Shown one piece after another: positions 17,099 to 25,967 of a DNA stretch of 64,000 bases. The notes under the pieces are model-generated. The model saw only the letters and a list, made by a program, of their open reading frames with translations, had not been told where the DNA came from and did not search any database. This DNA comes from CBFFRJ01 sp963530515 (GTDB lineage Bacteria; Pseudomonadota; Gammaproteobacteria; Enterobacterales; Enterobacteriaceae), in the NCBI GenBank assembly GCA_963530515.1, contig CAUSEC010000019.1:47451-111450 (forward strand), read 5' to 3'. Every line of letters starts with the position of its first letter. Position 1 is the first letter of the stretch. Both the position numbers and the translations under genes were made by a program.

Positions 17099-18127
17099 TT
17101 ACTTCAGGTTCTTGTGAAAAAAGTCTGTCAGTTTATTGAAGGGGATAAGGTCGGTACGATCGTATAAATCAACGTGTCCTGCGCCAGCTACGACATACAG
17201 CTCTTTAGGCTGCCCGGCGCGTTTGTATGCGTCTTCGCTGAATTCTCTGGAATGGGCCTGATCGCCGGTGATAAACAGCATCGGGCGGGGTGAAATGGTT
17301 TCAATATCGTTGAACGGGTAGAAGTTCATGAACTTCCCAATACTGCTCAACATCGGTTTTGTCGTCAGCTCTTCTTTCTCACCCTGCGGGGTGTAGCCGC
17401 CGCGTTCGGTGCGATAGAAATCAAAGAACTCGCGCTGAATGGCCGGGGTCGACGCATCGAGTTTGTTCACTGTGCCCGGAATGTACGCGGCTTCCCCACC
17501 TTTAAACTCGGCGAATCGCTGCTCCGCCGCTGACTGGATAAAGGCCTTGCGCTGCTCAACCGTCTGGGAACGGTTCAGGCCGTTGCGGAAGGCCGATCCC
17601 ATGTCATACATGCTCACTGTCGCGACAGCTTTCATGCGCGGATCGATTTTGGCAGCACTGATAACAAAACTTCCGCTACCGCAGATACCCAGCACGCCAA
17701 TGTTCTCCGGGTCAACGAAGGTCTGTGTACTCAGATAATCCACGGCTGCGCTGAAGTCATCCGTATAGATTTCCGGCGCGATCAGATGACGGGGTTTGCC
17801 CTCGCTTTCCCCCCAATACGACAGATCGATGGCCAGCGTGACAAAACCTTGTTCTGCCAGCTTCTGGGCATACAGATTTGAACTTTGTTCTTTTACCGCC
17901 CCCATCGGGTGACCCACCACGATAGCCGGGTTTTTGCTGTCAGGTTTCATCGTTTTCGGCATAAAAAGATTGCCGACGACGTCCATCTGGTACTGGTTTT
18001 TGAAGGTGATTTTTTGTTGCGTCACGCTTTCGCTTTTATAAAAGTTATCCGCACCTCTGGACATATCAGCAGCGCAGACGGTGAAAGCGCTGAAAAGCAG
18101 CCCCAGTGCTAAGGTCAGTTTTCTCAT
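17099..18127 (-). CDS. Exported alpha/beta hydrolase (YcjY/dienelactone-hydrolase-like)
   Basis: This 342-residue protein has a signal peptide (MRKLTLALGLLFSAFTVCAA, cleavage about residue 20), so it is predicted to be periplasmic. The fold shows a nucleophile elbow GICGSG in which cysteine occupies the usual serine position as in dienelactone hydrolases, then Asp in LFITGD and His in AGAGHVDLYD. GGAG is 7 bases before the ATG at 18127. The longer upstream frame overlaps the preceding gene. The start lies 13 bases after the dehydrogenase stop, which indicates co-transcription. The substrate is unknown. Confidence 0.85.
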   Translation of the reverse strand: MRKLTLALGLLFSAFTVCAADMSRGADNFYKSESVTQQKITFKNQYQMDVVGNLFMPKTMKPDSKNPAIVVGHPMGAVKEQSSNLYAQKLAEQGFVTLAIDLSYWGESEGKPRHLIAPEIYTDDFSAAVDYLSTQTFVDPENIGVLGICGSGSFVISAAKIDPRMKAVATVSMYDMGSAFRNGLNRSQTVEQRKAFIQSAAEQRFAEFKGGEAAYIPGTVNKLDASTPAIQREFFDFYRTERGGYTPQGEKEELTTKPMLSSIGKFMNFYPFNDIETISPRPMLFITGDQAHSREFSEDAYKRAGQPKELYVVAGAGHVDLYDRTDLIPFNKLTDFFHKNLK

Positions 18128-18140
18128 GGGTGATCTCCTG

Positions 18141-19190
18141 TCAGGATGCCAGCGTGGCGTTATCAATAACAAAGCGGTAATGCACATCGCCTTTGAGCAT
18201 GCGTTCGTAGGCTTCGTTAATCTCGTCGGCACGGATCAGCTCAATGTCGGCGACAATGTTGTGTTCAGCACAGAAATTGAGCATTTCCTGTGTTTCAGGA
18301 ATACCGCCAATCATCGAACCGGCAATCGCCCGACGCTTCATGATGAGATTGAAGACTTCTGGCGAATCGTGTGGTGTGGCAGGCGCGCCTACGAGGGTCA
18401 TGGTGCCGTCGCGTTTAAGCAGGGCGGTGAATGCATCGAGATTGTGCGGTGCCGCAACCGTATTGAGGATCAAATCAAAGCTACTGGCATGGTTTGCCAT
18501 CTCTTCTGCATGGCGTGAAACCACCACCTCGTCCGCACCCAGCGCTCTGGCGGCTTCGCGTTTGGACTCTGAGGTGGTAAAGGCCACAACATGCGCCCCC
18601 ATCGCGTGTGCCAGTTTGATCCCCATATGCCCCAGCCCGCCGATACCCACAACACCCACTTTCTTGCCGGGGCCGGCTTTCCAGTGGCGCAATGGCGAGT
18701 AAGTTGTGATCCCAGCACAGAGTAAGGGGGCGACTGCGGCCAGCTGCGATTCCGGGTGACTGACGCGCAGAACATAGCGTTCATGCACCACAATTTGCTG
18801 CGAATATCCGCCCAGGGTATGACCCGGCGCATCCGGCGTCGGGAAGTTGTATGTCCCCGTCATATGGTCGCAGTAATTCTCAAGTCCTTCTTCGCAGTCG
18901 GTACAGTGTTTACAGCTGTCGACAATGCAGCCGACCCCCACCAGATCCCCGGCTCGAAAATCAGAGACATGCTCGCCAACGGCCATTACGCGGCCAACAA
19001 TTTCATGTCCTGGCACACAGGGGTACAGCGTGCCCGCCCACTCAGAACGTACCTGGTGGATATCTGAGTGACAGACACCGCAAAAGGCAATGTCAATTTG
19101 AACATCATGCGCGCCAGGCGCACGACGGGTGATATCCATGGGTTCGAGCGGTGATGTGCCCGCACTGGCACCGTAAGCTTTAATGGTCAT
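18141..19190 (-). CDS. Zinc-dependent alcohol/aldehyde dehydrogenase (YahK-like)
   Basis: This 349-residue medium-chain dehydrogenase has catalytic zinc ligands in CGVCHSDIH and PGHE, a structural zinc site with DSCKHCTDCEEGLENYC cysteines, and the NADP-binding GVVGIGGLGHMGIKLA. It is a close relative of the gene at 7524 and has the same length, so the two are paralogues in different operons. Genes of this type reduce aldehydes to alcohols. The neighbours (MFS efflux 28 bases before it, hydrolase 13 bases after it) imply one detoxification unit. Confidence 0.9.
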   Translation of the reverse strand: MTIKAYGASAGTSPLEPMDITRRAPGAHDVQIDIAFCGVCHSDIHQVRSEWAGTLYPCVPGHEIVGRVMAVGEHVSDFRAGDLVGVGCIVDSCKHCTDCEEGLENYCDHMTGTYNFPTPDAPGHTLGGYSQQIVVHERYVLRVSHPESQLAAVAPLLCAGITTYSPLRHWKAGPGKKVGVVGIGGLGHMGIKLAHAMGAHVVAFTTSESKREAARALGADEVVVSRHAEEMANHASSFDLILNTVAAPHNLDAFTALLKRDGTMTLVGAPATPHDSPEVFNLIMKRRAIAGSMIGGIPETQEMLNFCAEHNIVADIELIRADEINEAYERMLKGDVHYRFVIDNATLAS

Positions 19191-19218
19191 GGCATAACTC
19201 CTGGTTTATTGAATGGTC

Positions 19219-20424
19219 TCAGGCAGAGGGATCTGCACGTGAGGTCAAGAAAATGAGTAGGGTGGCGATAATCAACATTCCGGCGCTGGCCAGAAAAGTA
19301 CTCTGGTAGCCGTGATGGTCAAAAAGCAGCCCTCCGACGGTTGAACCGAGCGCAATGGACAGCTGCACCATCGCGACCATCAGTCCGCCGCCGGCTTCGG
19401 CATTTTGCGGGAAAGTATGTGGAACCCACGCCCACCATCCCACTGGCGCAGCGGTAGAAATCAGCCCCCACACTCCCAGCAGCACAATGACAATGGCTGG
19501 CCGACTGCCGAAGAGAATCAGTGCCAGCGCGGTGAGCGCCATCAGTACGGGTATTGCCATCAGGGTCGGATAAAAAGCACGTTTCAGTACCCGGCCAATC
19601 AGTGTCGTACCGATGAAACCCGCGATACCGATAACCAGCAGGACAAGTGTGACCTCTGAGTCATCCACCCGTGTGACGGTCTCAAGGAAGGGCCGGATAT
19701 AGGTAAAGAGCGTGAACTGCCCCATAAAGAAGATCCCCACACCCAGCATGCCGAGGGTTACAACCCGGCGGCGAAACAGCGTGAAGACGTTACCGGACTT
19801 CGCTTTATGACGGACGACGGGCATGGAAGGCAGGCTAAGTTGTTGCCAGATAAGCGCGACGAGTGCGACCGGAACCAGACAGAAGAAGGCGCCGCGCCAT
19901 CCAATGACCGAACCGAGCCAGCTCCCAAGAGGGGCAGCCACGACCGTTGCCAGGGCATTGCCGCCGTTGAAAATCGTCAGCGCCAGCGGAACGCGATGCA
20001 CCGGTACCAGACGCATCGCCGTGGCGGCTGACATCGACCAGAATCCACCGACCACGATGCCAATCATTGCCCGGCCCGCCATATAGGTCAGGTAATCAGG
20101 GGCCATGGCGATGACTGCACCCGAAACAGCCATCAGGCATGTCAGGCCAAGCAGCAGGGTTTTACGGTTGAGCGAGCCTGACAACAGGGAAATAAACAGG
20201 CTGGTTACCACGGCAAATGCCCCGGAAATCGCGATGCCTTGCCCGGCCATGCCTTCAGTGACCTTCAGGCTTTGTGCCATTGGGGTCAGCAGGCTGACGG
20301 GCATAAATTCGGAGGCAATAAGTGCAAAGACACAAAGTGTCATGGCAAAAACGGCCCCCCAGTGCGCAGGATGTTTACTGTCGTCGGTAGTTTTTGTTCG
20401 GTTATCGTCTGTCTGATTACTCAT
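19219..20424 (-). CDS. MFS efflux transporter (NepI-like)
   Basis: This 401-residue inner-membrane protein has 12 predicted helices and resembles NepI, the purine ribonucleoside exporter. The shared features include EFMPVSLLTPMAQ in helix 1, a GRAMIGIVVGGFWSMSAATAMRLVP-type helix 4/5 region, and the family-wide length. A polar 20-residue N-terminal tail precedes helix 1. It probably exports a metabolite or drug. It lies in the five-gene unit controlled from the divergent promoter at 21.1 kb. Substrate assignment to nucleosides is not secure. Confidence 0.85.
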   Translation of the reverse strand: MSNQTDDNRTKTTDDSKHPAHWGAVFAMTLCVFALIASEFMPVSLLTPMAQSLKVTEGMAGQGIAISGAFAVVTSLFISLLSGSLNRKTLLLGLTCLMAVSGAVIAMAPDYLTYMAGRAMIGIVVGGFWSMSAATAMRLVPVHRVPLALTIFNGGNALATVVAAPLGSWLGSVIGWRGAFFCLVPVALVALIWQQLSLPSMPVVRHKAKSGNVFTLFRRRVVTLGMLGVGIFFMGQFTLFTYIRPFLETVTRVDDSEVTLVLLVIGIAGFIGTTLIGRVLKRAFYPTLMAIPVLMALTALALILFGSRPAIVIVLLGVWGLISTAAPVGWWAWVPHTFPQNAEAGGGLMVAMVQLSIALGSTVGGLLFDHHGYQSTFLASAGMLIIATLLIFLTSRADPSA

Positions 20425-20546
20425 TTATGTCTTTCTTTTCAGTGTTGAACGCGATACTGGCCCTCAGCCGTAGGCTGATAAAACGTGGGTTTGAGGGTTG
20501 CGGTTGGTCGTAGGGGAGAGCGGCACTGTGGCTAAGACAGAGCAGA

Positions 20547-21038
20547 TCAGTCAGCGACCCTGATCTGAACCGACAGAGGCCCATTACGCCTAAGTAAGGG
20601 TAATCCTGAATCCACTTTGCCTACCGGAATCAGTGACCGGGCGTAAGGTCTGCCCTCAACAAAAATAGCCAGGTTGCCCCAGGGGGCATAGAAGGTTATA
20701 TCCCCGGCTTCGGGCGTCATGCCTTCCGGAGCCTGAACAGTAGAAAGTCTGCGCGGCAGATTACTGATACGTTCGATTTCGGCATAGTCCTCAAGTGTCA
20801 GGGAGAGAGGAAGTAATGACGCAAAATCCCGACCTGTTGGGGTGTCATAGAGCGTTCCGGTGGCCGTTTTTCCGTCAACAATTATTTGAATTTTCATTCG
20901 TGGTTCCTTTGGCACCGACAGGGGCGCGTCTGTTTCCATAACGGGCTGCGTGAAAGAAAGCAGACCCGCAAATGCGGTCGTCAGCAGCAATGTTCTGCGG
21001 TGTGTATTTTTTAATAAGGTTAACGTTGACTTTTTCAT
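20547..21038 (-). CDS. Cyclophilin-like fold protein, membrane-anchored or exported
   Basis: This 163-residue protein has an N-terminal hydrophobic signal or anchor (RTLLLTTAFAGLLSF) and a cyclophilin-like domain of the small bacterial type: KIQIIVDGKTATGTLYDT near residue 50, then FASLLPLSLTLEDY, GDITFYAPWGNLAIFV and GKVDSGLPLL. These domains keep the cyclophilin barrel without the proline-isomerase active site. It is the first gene of the operon facing the LysR gene at 21131, and it is a frequent companion of aldo/keto reductases. GTG at 21041 is an alternative start. Confidence 0.8.
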   Translation of the reverse strand: MKKSTLTLLKNTHRRTLLLTTAFAGLLSFTQPVMETDAPLSVPKEPRMKIQIIVDGKTATGTLYDTPTGRDFASLLPLSLTLEDYAEIERISNLPRRLSTVQAPEGMTPEAGDITFYAPWGNLAIFVEGRPYARSLIPVGKVDSGLPLLRRNGPLSVQIRVAD

Positions 21039-21094
21039 CACATGATTGTTACCAATATGCAGTGGTAAAACTAGCTAATGAATGCTTAATAGCC

Positions 21095-21113
21095 TTATAA
21101 GTAAAATTTATAA
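21095..21113. promoter_or_regulatory. Possible LysR-binding symmetric site
   Basis: TTATAA-N7-TTATAA lies in the 92-bp gap between the cyclophilin-like gene and the LysR gene. It resembles the symmetric, AT-rich T-N11-A sites bound by LysR proteins. The assignment rests on position and symmetry only. Confidence 0.35.
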
Positions 21114-21130
21114 ATAGACTGAGAACACAC

Positions 21131-22030
21131 ATGGCCAGACGCAATCTCAATGACTTACTCTCCTTCATCACCGTGGCGCGCGAAGGCAGCTTTACGCGGG
21201 CGGCCGCGCAGCTGGGCGTGACTCAACCGGCGCTGAGTCAGGCGATTTCCGGGCTTGAGGAGCGCATGAAGATACGCCTGCTGACACGCACAACGCGCAG
21301 TGTGTCACCCACGGCGGCTGGTGAACGTCTGTTGCAGTCCGTGGGGCAACGCATCGATGAAATTGAAGCCGAGCTGGATATGTTGACGGCGTTGCGGGAA
21401 AAGCCAGCAGGCACGGTGCGTATCACTTGTGGGCCAAATGTATTAAAAAATACCCTGTTGCCCCGACTGACGCCCCTGTTGAGGGAATATCCCGATATTC
21501 ACATTGAGTTCGATGCTAACCATGGATTCCGGGATATCGTGGCAGATCGTTTTGATGCCGGTGTGCGCCTCGGGGATACCATCGACAAGGACATGGTTGC
21601 CGTGCCTATCGGCCCGAAACTGCGGATGGCGGCGGCAGCTTCCCCTGAGTATTTCGCCCGCTGTCCCGCCCCCAGGACGCCACGCGATCTTATGCAACAC
21701 AGCTGTATTACTGAGCGAATGGTTCAATCGGGGAAAATTTATGCCTGGGAATTTGAACAGGAAAACGGCAAATTTCATGTTCGGGTTGAAGGGCAATTGA
21801 CGTTTAATACGTCGGAACACGTTGTCGACGCAGCGCTTGCCGGCCTCGGAATTGCTTTTTTGCCTGAAGAGGAGTTCGGCGAGTATCTCAGTGAAGGAAA
21901 ACTGATCCGGGTGCTTGAAGAGTGGTGTCGGCCTTTTCCGGGTTACTATCTTTATTACCCCAGCCGTAAGCAACCTTCTCCAGCCTTTTCACTCGTTGTG
22001 GACGCATTGCGCATTAACCGGAAAATTTAA
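21131..22030 (+). CDS. LysR-family transcriptional regulator
   Basis: This 299-residue LysR protein is full length. The N-terminal helix-turn-helix (FITVAREGSFTRAAAQLGVTQPALSQAI, about residues 10-37) is followed by the substrate-binding domain (about 90-295) of the CrgA/DmlR type (RFDAGVRLGDTIDKDMVAVPI). It is divergent from the five-gene operon (21.0 to 16.1 kb), which by LysR convention is its target. The operon content suggests an aldehyde or aromatic inducer, but this is inferred. Confidence 0.9.
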   Translation: MARRNLNDLLSFITVAREGSFTRAAAQLGVTQPALSQAISGLEERMKIRLLTRTTRSVSPTAAGERLLQSVGQRIDEIEAELDMLTALREKPAGTVRITCGPNVLKNTLLPRLTPLLREYPDIHIEFDANHGFRDIVADRFDAGVRLGDTIDKDMVAVPIGPKLRMAAAASPEYFARCPAPRTPRDLMQHSCITERMVQSGKIYAWEFEQENGKFHVRVEGQLTFNTSEHVVDAALAGLGIAFLPEEEFGEYLSEGKLIRVLEEWCRPFPGYYLYYPSRKQPSPAFSLVVDALRINRKI

Positions 22031-22106
22031 CGCTGGAGCATGGGGTCAATATTTCCTGAGGGGACCACGTTTGGTACTGAGCAGACCGTCTGAAGCAATG
22101 CGAGGT

Positions 22107-22471
22107 CTGCTATGAGTGAGGAACGGTCCTCGCAATGATTATTTATCTCCTTACTTGATGCCATAATTAGCAGGTAGAGACCTGACATAATCTGCAATCT
22201 CTCCATTGTAATAAGTCGCTATACTTTCAAAGACATCCGCTATATATTTTCGATTAACTTCATCAAGGGACTGAAGAGTTCCTGCAATACTTTCCTGCAT
22301 CTCAATGGCTACATCAGGATTAATTAAGTTCTCGTCGGTAAATTCGAGTGCGATAGCTATATCAGCAATGACTTTAACTAATTGTATAGATTGTGAAGAC
22401 ATATGAACCTCTACTTAGTTTTTGACTGGATCCCTGCGCATCAACTTAACATGAATTTAGCAACTTCTGCT
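22107..22471. repeat. 365-bp direct repeat, copy 1
   Basis: This stretch is repeated at 25968-26332 with about four mismatches by eye and a constant offset of 3861 bases. It contains the whole 83-residue gene plus its flanks. It starts at CTGCTATGAG and ends within TTAGCAAC-TCTGCT, part of a degenerate short repeat. Confidence 0.9.
22151..22402 (-). CDS. Small 83-residue protein, copy 1 of a duplicated gene
   Basis: The product is a soluble, acidic, mainly helical protein (IADIAIALEFTDENL; EMQESIAGTLQSLDEV). No family is recognised. GAGG lies 5 bases before the ATG. The protein is identical to that at 26012-26263. The one coding-region base difference, in codon 2, is silent, so both copies look functional or recently duplicated. 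There is no partner gene in the same direction. Confidence 0.7.
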   Translation of the reverse strand: MSSQSIQLVKVIADIAIALEFTDENLINPDVAIEMQESIAGTLQSLDEVNRKYIADVFESIATYYNGEIADYVRSLPANYGIK

Positions 22472-22490
22472 TTTGGCACATTGCGGTCAT
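22458..22490. repeat. Degenerate short repeat, copy A
   Basis: TAGCAAC-TTCTGCTTTTGGCACATTGCGGTC resembles three other intergenic copies (23476, 24605, 26319). The arms CTGCT/AGCGG-like give a weak hairpin. Confidence 0.5.
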
Positions 22491-22558
22491 TTATCGTGTA
22501 ACCTGGAACGTCAGGTTTTCTCTCCAGAGTATGCAAACTGGAATTATTGGAACGGCTC

Positions 22559-23011
22559 ATGAATATCCAATTCGCAAACATCACCCCGAACAGCACAGGA
22601 TTTGCTGAGTTAAGATCGCAGAGCATGGATGAAGGACTGAACATGCTACGCCGACTGGAAAACAATTGGCGAAGCGGACAAAACCGCTTTGATAGGCCCG
22701 GAGAACAACTGCTTGGGGCTTATACTGATGGTTTAATTGTTGGCGTGTGCGGACTTAACATCGATCCTTTTACGCAAGCAGCTGGCACCGGACGTCTGCG
22801 ACATCTATATGTGGACACTGGATGGAGAAGAAATAGGGTTGGCAGTGGTTTACTCAGTGAAATACTAAAGGATGCTGGCCTCTGGTTTAATTTTATCAAC
22901 ACGAATGCACCATCATCGGCATTCACATTCTATGAACGAGCAGGCTTTGTAGCTATATCTGGTATGGATAAAGTCACACACCATTTATGCTTGAGAAAGT
23001 CAGCACAGTAG
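22559..23011 (+). CDS. GNAT-family N-acetyltransferase
   Basis: This 150-residue protein has GNAT motifs: substrate-side region EGLNMLRRLENNW, strand 4 GRLRHLYVDTGWRRN, the acetyl-CoA loop RRNRVGSGLLSEIL, and the C-terminal FYERAGFVAI. It is probably a small-molecule acetyltransferase. GGAAC precedes the ATG at 22559. A frame opening 12 bases upstream has no better signal. It sits inside the segment bounded by the 365-bp repeats and is preceded and followed by short-repeat debris. Confidence 0.85.
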   Translation: MNIQFANITPNSTGFAELRSQSMDEGLNMLRRLENNWRSGQNRFDRPGEQLLGAYTDGLIVGVCGLNIDPFTQAAGTGRLRHLYVDTGWRRNRVGSGLLSEILKDAGLWFNFINTNAPSSAFTFYERAGFVAISGMDKVTHHLCLRKSAQ

Positions 23012-23201
23012 TAGATTTACCCTTTGGAAACACCGCCAATTCATGCTACCAGAGCGGGTGACTGTTGTTTCTTATGCTGAGTGGGCGATATTTGACCGGC
23101 AGCTATGAGCGAGGAGCAGACATTTTGCATCTGTTGACGAAGTAATCATCATGAGTTGAATATTCCATCCCAGTTACACAATTCCTGAAAGGGGTCCGAT
23201 A

Positions 23202-23420
23202 GTGCTGATCTACAACGTTTTTGGACGACATATTGGGGTCAAGCGTGAAGGGGGGCGCTGGCTGGTATTTCGCGCAGATCTGACAGAACGAAAATTTTCC
23301 CGGCTTTACGACATTGCTATCCCGGACAATATGGCAGAAGACGAGATACCGGGCTGGCTGGGTGACATTTTCCATGAAGCAGCAACAGAGCGTCATCCTG
23401 ATGTGAAACGTGTCGAATAG
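23202..23420 (+). CDS. Small DUF7661-like protein
   Basis: This 72-residue protein starts at GTG with AAGGGG 8 bases upstream. It has a pattern of N-terminal strands and a C-terminal helix (YNVFGRHIGVKREGGRWLVF, then IPDNMAEDEIPGWLGDIFHE). From memory this fits the small DUF7661 family, which has unknown function. It lies between intergenic repeats in an accessory segment. Confidence 0.6.
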   Translation: MLIYNVFGRHIGVKREGGRWLVFRADLTERKFSRLYDIAIPDNMAEDEIPGWLGDIFHEAATERHPDVKRVE

Positions 23421-23854
23421 GGATCTACCAGATGCACGTTGCTCACTACAATGAGGGTTTACCACTAGTCCATCAATATCTGCTCCTGGCACGAAGCGGT
23501 CAGTTAACCGAGCCGGGCGTCAGCTGCAAGCGAACAGTGGAAGTTTGGAATCCATACTCACACTTGAAGTGTCCTGAGTCCTGAATCCTGAGGATCTGGG
23601 ACTTAAGTAACCGGTTAATTCGACAAATACAGGCATTTAGGCCATTTCGGCGGCCATAACCATAAGGCCCTGAGAATAGAGTAAACTGCTCACTGCCGCA
23701 GCAATTAATATTTATGATTTGCAGAGCCCAGTGTTGTTAAATTGTGTAATAATAAATGCGCTCATGTTACTGACGCTTAAAGATAGATCACTATCGGGGA
23801 GCATGGGTCATTGCTAGCCGCGCGTCTGGGCATAACCTTCCCTGGAGATAAGTT
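23421..23854. other. Non-coding stretch with short-repeat debris
   Basis: No gene is supported over 434 bases. It contains short-repeat copy B (23476-23507), an imperfect direct repeat of CCTGAGTCCTGAATCCTGAGG type near 23572-23592, and the promoter region of the LysE gene. It looks like the remains of insertion or deletion events. Confidence 0.4.
23476..23507. repeat. Degenerate short repeat, copy B
   Basis: ATATCTGCTCCTGGCACGAAGCGGTC is close to copies A, C and D. CTGCT and AGCGG flank a core of CCTGGCACGA. Confidence 0.5.
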
Positions 23855-24487
23855 ATGCCTGATTACGTACATTTCTTTGCGTTTGGCCTGGTTGCGTTAG
23901 GAATGGTATTAACTCCTGGCCCAAACATGATCTATTTAATCTCTCGCTCCATTTGTCAGGGAAAAGGCGCTGGGCTTATTTCCCTGGGCGGCGTTGCGCT
24001 TGGATTTGTCTTTTACATGCTTTGTGCCGCATTCGGCATAACGGCGTTTGTGTTTGCCATTCCTTATGCCTACGATTTACTTCGTTTTGGCGGAGCCGCT
24101 TACCTTCTCTATCTCGCCTGGCAAGCTGTAAGACCCGGTGGAAACTCCCCTTTCTCCGTTAAAGAGATGCCGGTTGATGGCCCTAATAAACTATTTATGA
24201 TGGGCTTCATTACTAATATCGCTAACCCTAAAATTGCCATCATGTATTTATCTTTGCTTCCGCAATTTATTCAACCAGACCATGGCAGCGTTCTAAGTCA
24301 GTCACTGGCCCTTGGATGTGTCCAAATCATTATAAGCCTGATGGTAAATTCCATTATTGTCCTCGTTGCAGGTTCAATAGCAGGGTTTCTTTCACGTCGT
24401 CCTTCATGGATAAAAGCGCAACGTTGGTTTATGGGTACTGTACTGGCAGGGTTAGCCCTGAAGATTGCTTGCGAGGCAAAGCGATAG
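23855..24487 (+). CDS. LysE/RhtB-family exporter
   Basis: This 210-residue inner-membrane protein has six hydrophobic segments and the LysE/RhtB signature near the N-terminus (GMVLTPGPNMIYLISRSICQGKGAG, key residues TPGPN). Family members export amino acids such as lysine, homoserine or leucine. GGAG lies 8 bases before the ATG. It stands alone between repeat-rich gaps in the segment flanked by 365-bp direct repeats. The exported amino acid is unknown. Confidence 0.9.
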   Translation: MPDYVHFFAFGLVALGMVLTPGPNMIYLISRSICQGKGAGLISLGGVALGFVFYMLCAAFGITAFVFAIPYAYDLLRFGGAAYLLYLAWQAVRPGGNSPFSVKEMPVDGPNKLFMMGFITNIANPKIAIMYLSLLPQFIQPDHGSVLSQSLALGCVQIIISLMVNSIIVLVAGSIAGFLSRRPSWIKAQRWFMGTVLAGLALKIACEAKR

Positions 24488-24809
24488 TGATTGTTTCCCA
24501 CTAATGAGCACATCACGACGTCAGCAATGTCCTCATATCACCCATGGGGACATTCACCTGAACTTGAACTGATCTGTTCCCCATTAAGTAACTCAGACTG
24601 TTGTTAGCAACTTCCGCTGCTGGAACGAAGCGGTCTGTTACTCAGTGACTGCGTGTTACACTCCGACAGCCACCTTCGAGTGTTATACAATCCTCTAAAG
24701 CTGGTGTCATAAAGAGTTGTGGCAACGAATTTTGCAATTCTTCGAAGTTGTCTTTAAGCGCTTACTTTTGCATCATGTTATGAATATGTTCCCAAAAGGA
24801 GTTGACACT
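24488..24809. other. Non-coding stretch with short-repeat debris
   Basis: No gene is supported. It contains short-repeat copy C (24605-24640) and ends at the ribosome binding site of the FAD oxidoreductase. Confidence 0.4.
24605..24640. repeat. Degenerate short repeat, copy C
   Basis: TAGCAAC-TTCCGCTGCTGGAACGAAGCGGTC matches copies A, B and D. Here CCGCT and AGCGG are complementary, so this copy can form a 5-bp stem. Confidence 0.5.
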
Positions 24810-25845
24810 GTGAGCCGAAAAAAAAGGATCGTCGTTGTCGGTGCCGGGATTACTGGCGCATCTATCGCATGGCATCTTGCCCACCTTGAATATGAGGTCA
24901 CCATTGTTGAACAAGATATGCCTGCATCAGGTGCAACAGGTAGCGCGTTTGGCTGGCTGACCGGTGTGGTGAAAGATGATGCGACTGATGTGCTTCTCCG
25001 GCGCGCCGCAATTGCTGACTGGCACAGGCTGGAAGAAAAAATTCCCGAACTTCAGATTAACTGGAGTGGTGCGTTAAAGTACGGCGATACATCCGGGGAC
25101 TTAATTAAGGATGAAAGCCTCCTTCATAATGCTGAAATAACCCAACTTGAGCCTGCGTTAGTCAATCCCCCCAAACAAGCCCGCTATGCTGTAAAAGACG
25201 GCGCTATCGATGCTCCTGAGGCGACACGTATCTTAGTGGAAAAGGCCTGTGAGAAAGGCGCAGTGCTGCAGACCCAAACAACCGTTTCGGGTTTTTGCAT
25301 GACTAAAGGTAAGGTGACGGGAGTCCTGACTTCTCGGGGTAAACTGGATGCAGATTGTGTTGTACTGGCCTGTGGTACCGGGATTCCAGCCCTGACTGAG
25401 CGTACAGCCACTCAAGTTCCGATTTTGTCATCACCGGCAATGTTACTACGTTTTTGCAGTCCCCCAGCGCGTGGTCAATACGCTAATCTCGGGTGATGAT
25501 ATTGAGGTTCGGCATGCACGTAACGGGAATTTATTAGCAGCAGAAGATTACCCTGCAAGCGGTAACGTAAAAGAAACGGCGGTTTCTGCACAACTTGTGA
25601 TAAGAGGCTCGCTTACGGGGGCGGAGTCGGCAGTTCTCATCAAGCACTCAGTAGGAGAACGTCCTGTCCCGCAGGATGGTTATCCAGTTCTTGGTTTTAC
25701 TGATGAGAGCAAGAGCATATATGTTGCATCTATGCACCCTGCGGTTACTTGTGCTGCGACAATTGGCAGGCTCGTTTCTGAAGAATTACGCGACGGGCAG
25801 AACGATGAAATCTCTCAACATTACCGCCCATCTCGTTTCATATAA
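24810..25845 (+). pseudogene. FAD-dependent D-amino-acid-oxidase-type oxidoreductase, frameshifted
   Basis: Two overlapping frames encode one DAO-family protein of about 345 residues. The first carries the FAD-binding motif IVVVGAGITGASIAWHLA and VTIVEQD, and stops at 25496. The second begins in frame +2 and continues with RVVNTLISGDDIEVR and the C-terminal YPVLGFTDESKSIYVASMHPAVT. Removing one T from the five-T run at 25451-25455 gives LLRFAVPQRVVNTL and restores the frame. The gene starts at GTG 24810 with GGAG 6 bases upstream. DAO proteins oxidise amino acids or sarcosine-like amines. This one is inactive unless the extra base is a sequencing error. Confidence 0.85.
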
Positions 25846-25967
25846 TATTATTCATTTTATAAAAAATCTTTAAATCAATTTTCTACAATATTTTAATTAA
25901 CCTCTGGAATTTACATTGAGCGCCAATTCCGCACATTGAGTCTTTTTTTTTGAGCAGGCGTGACAGG

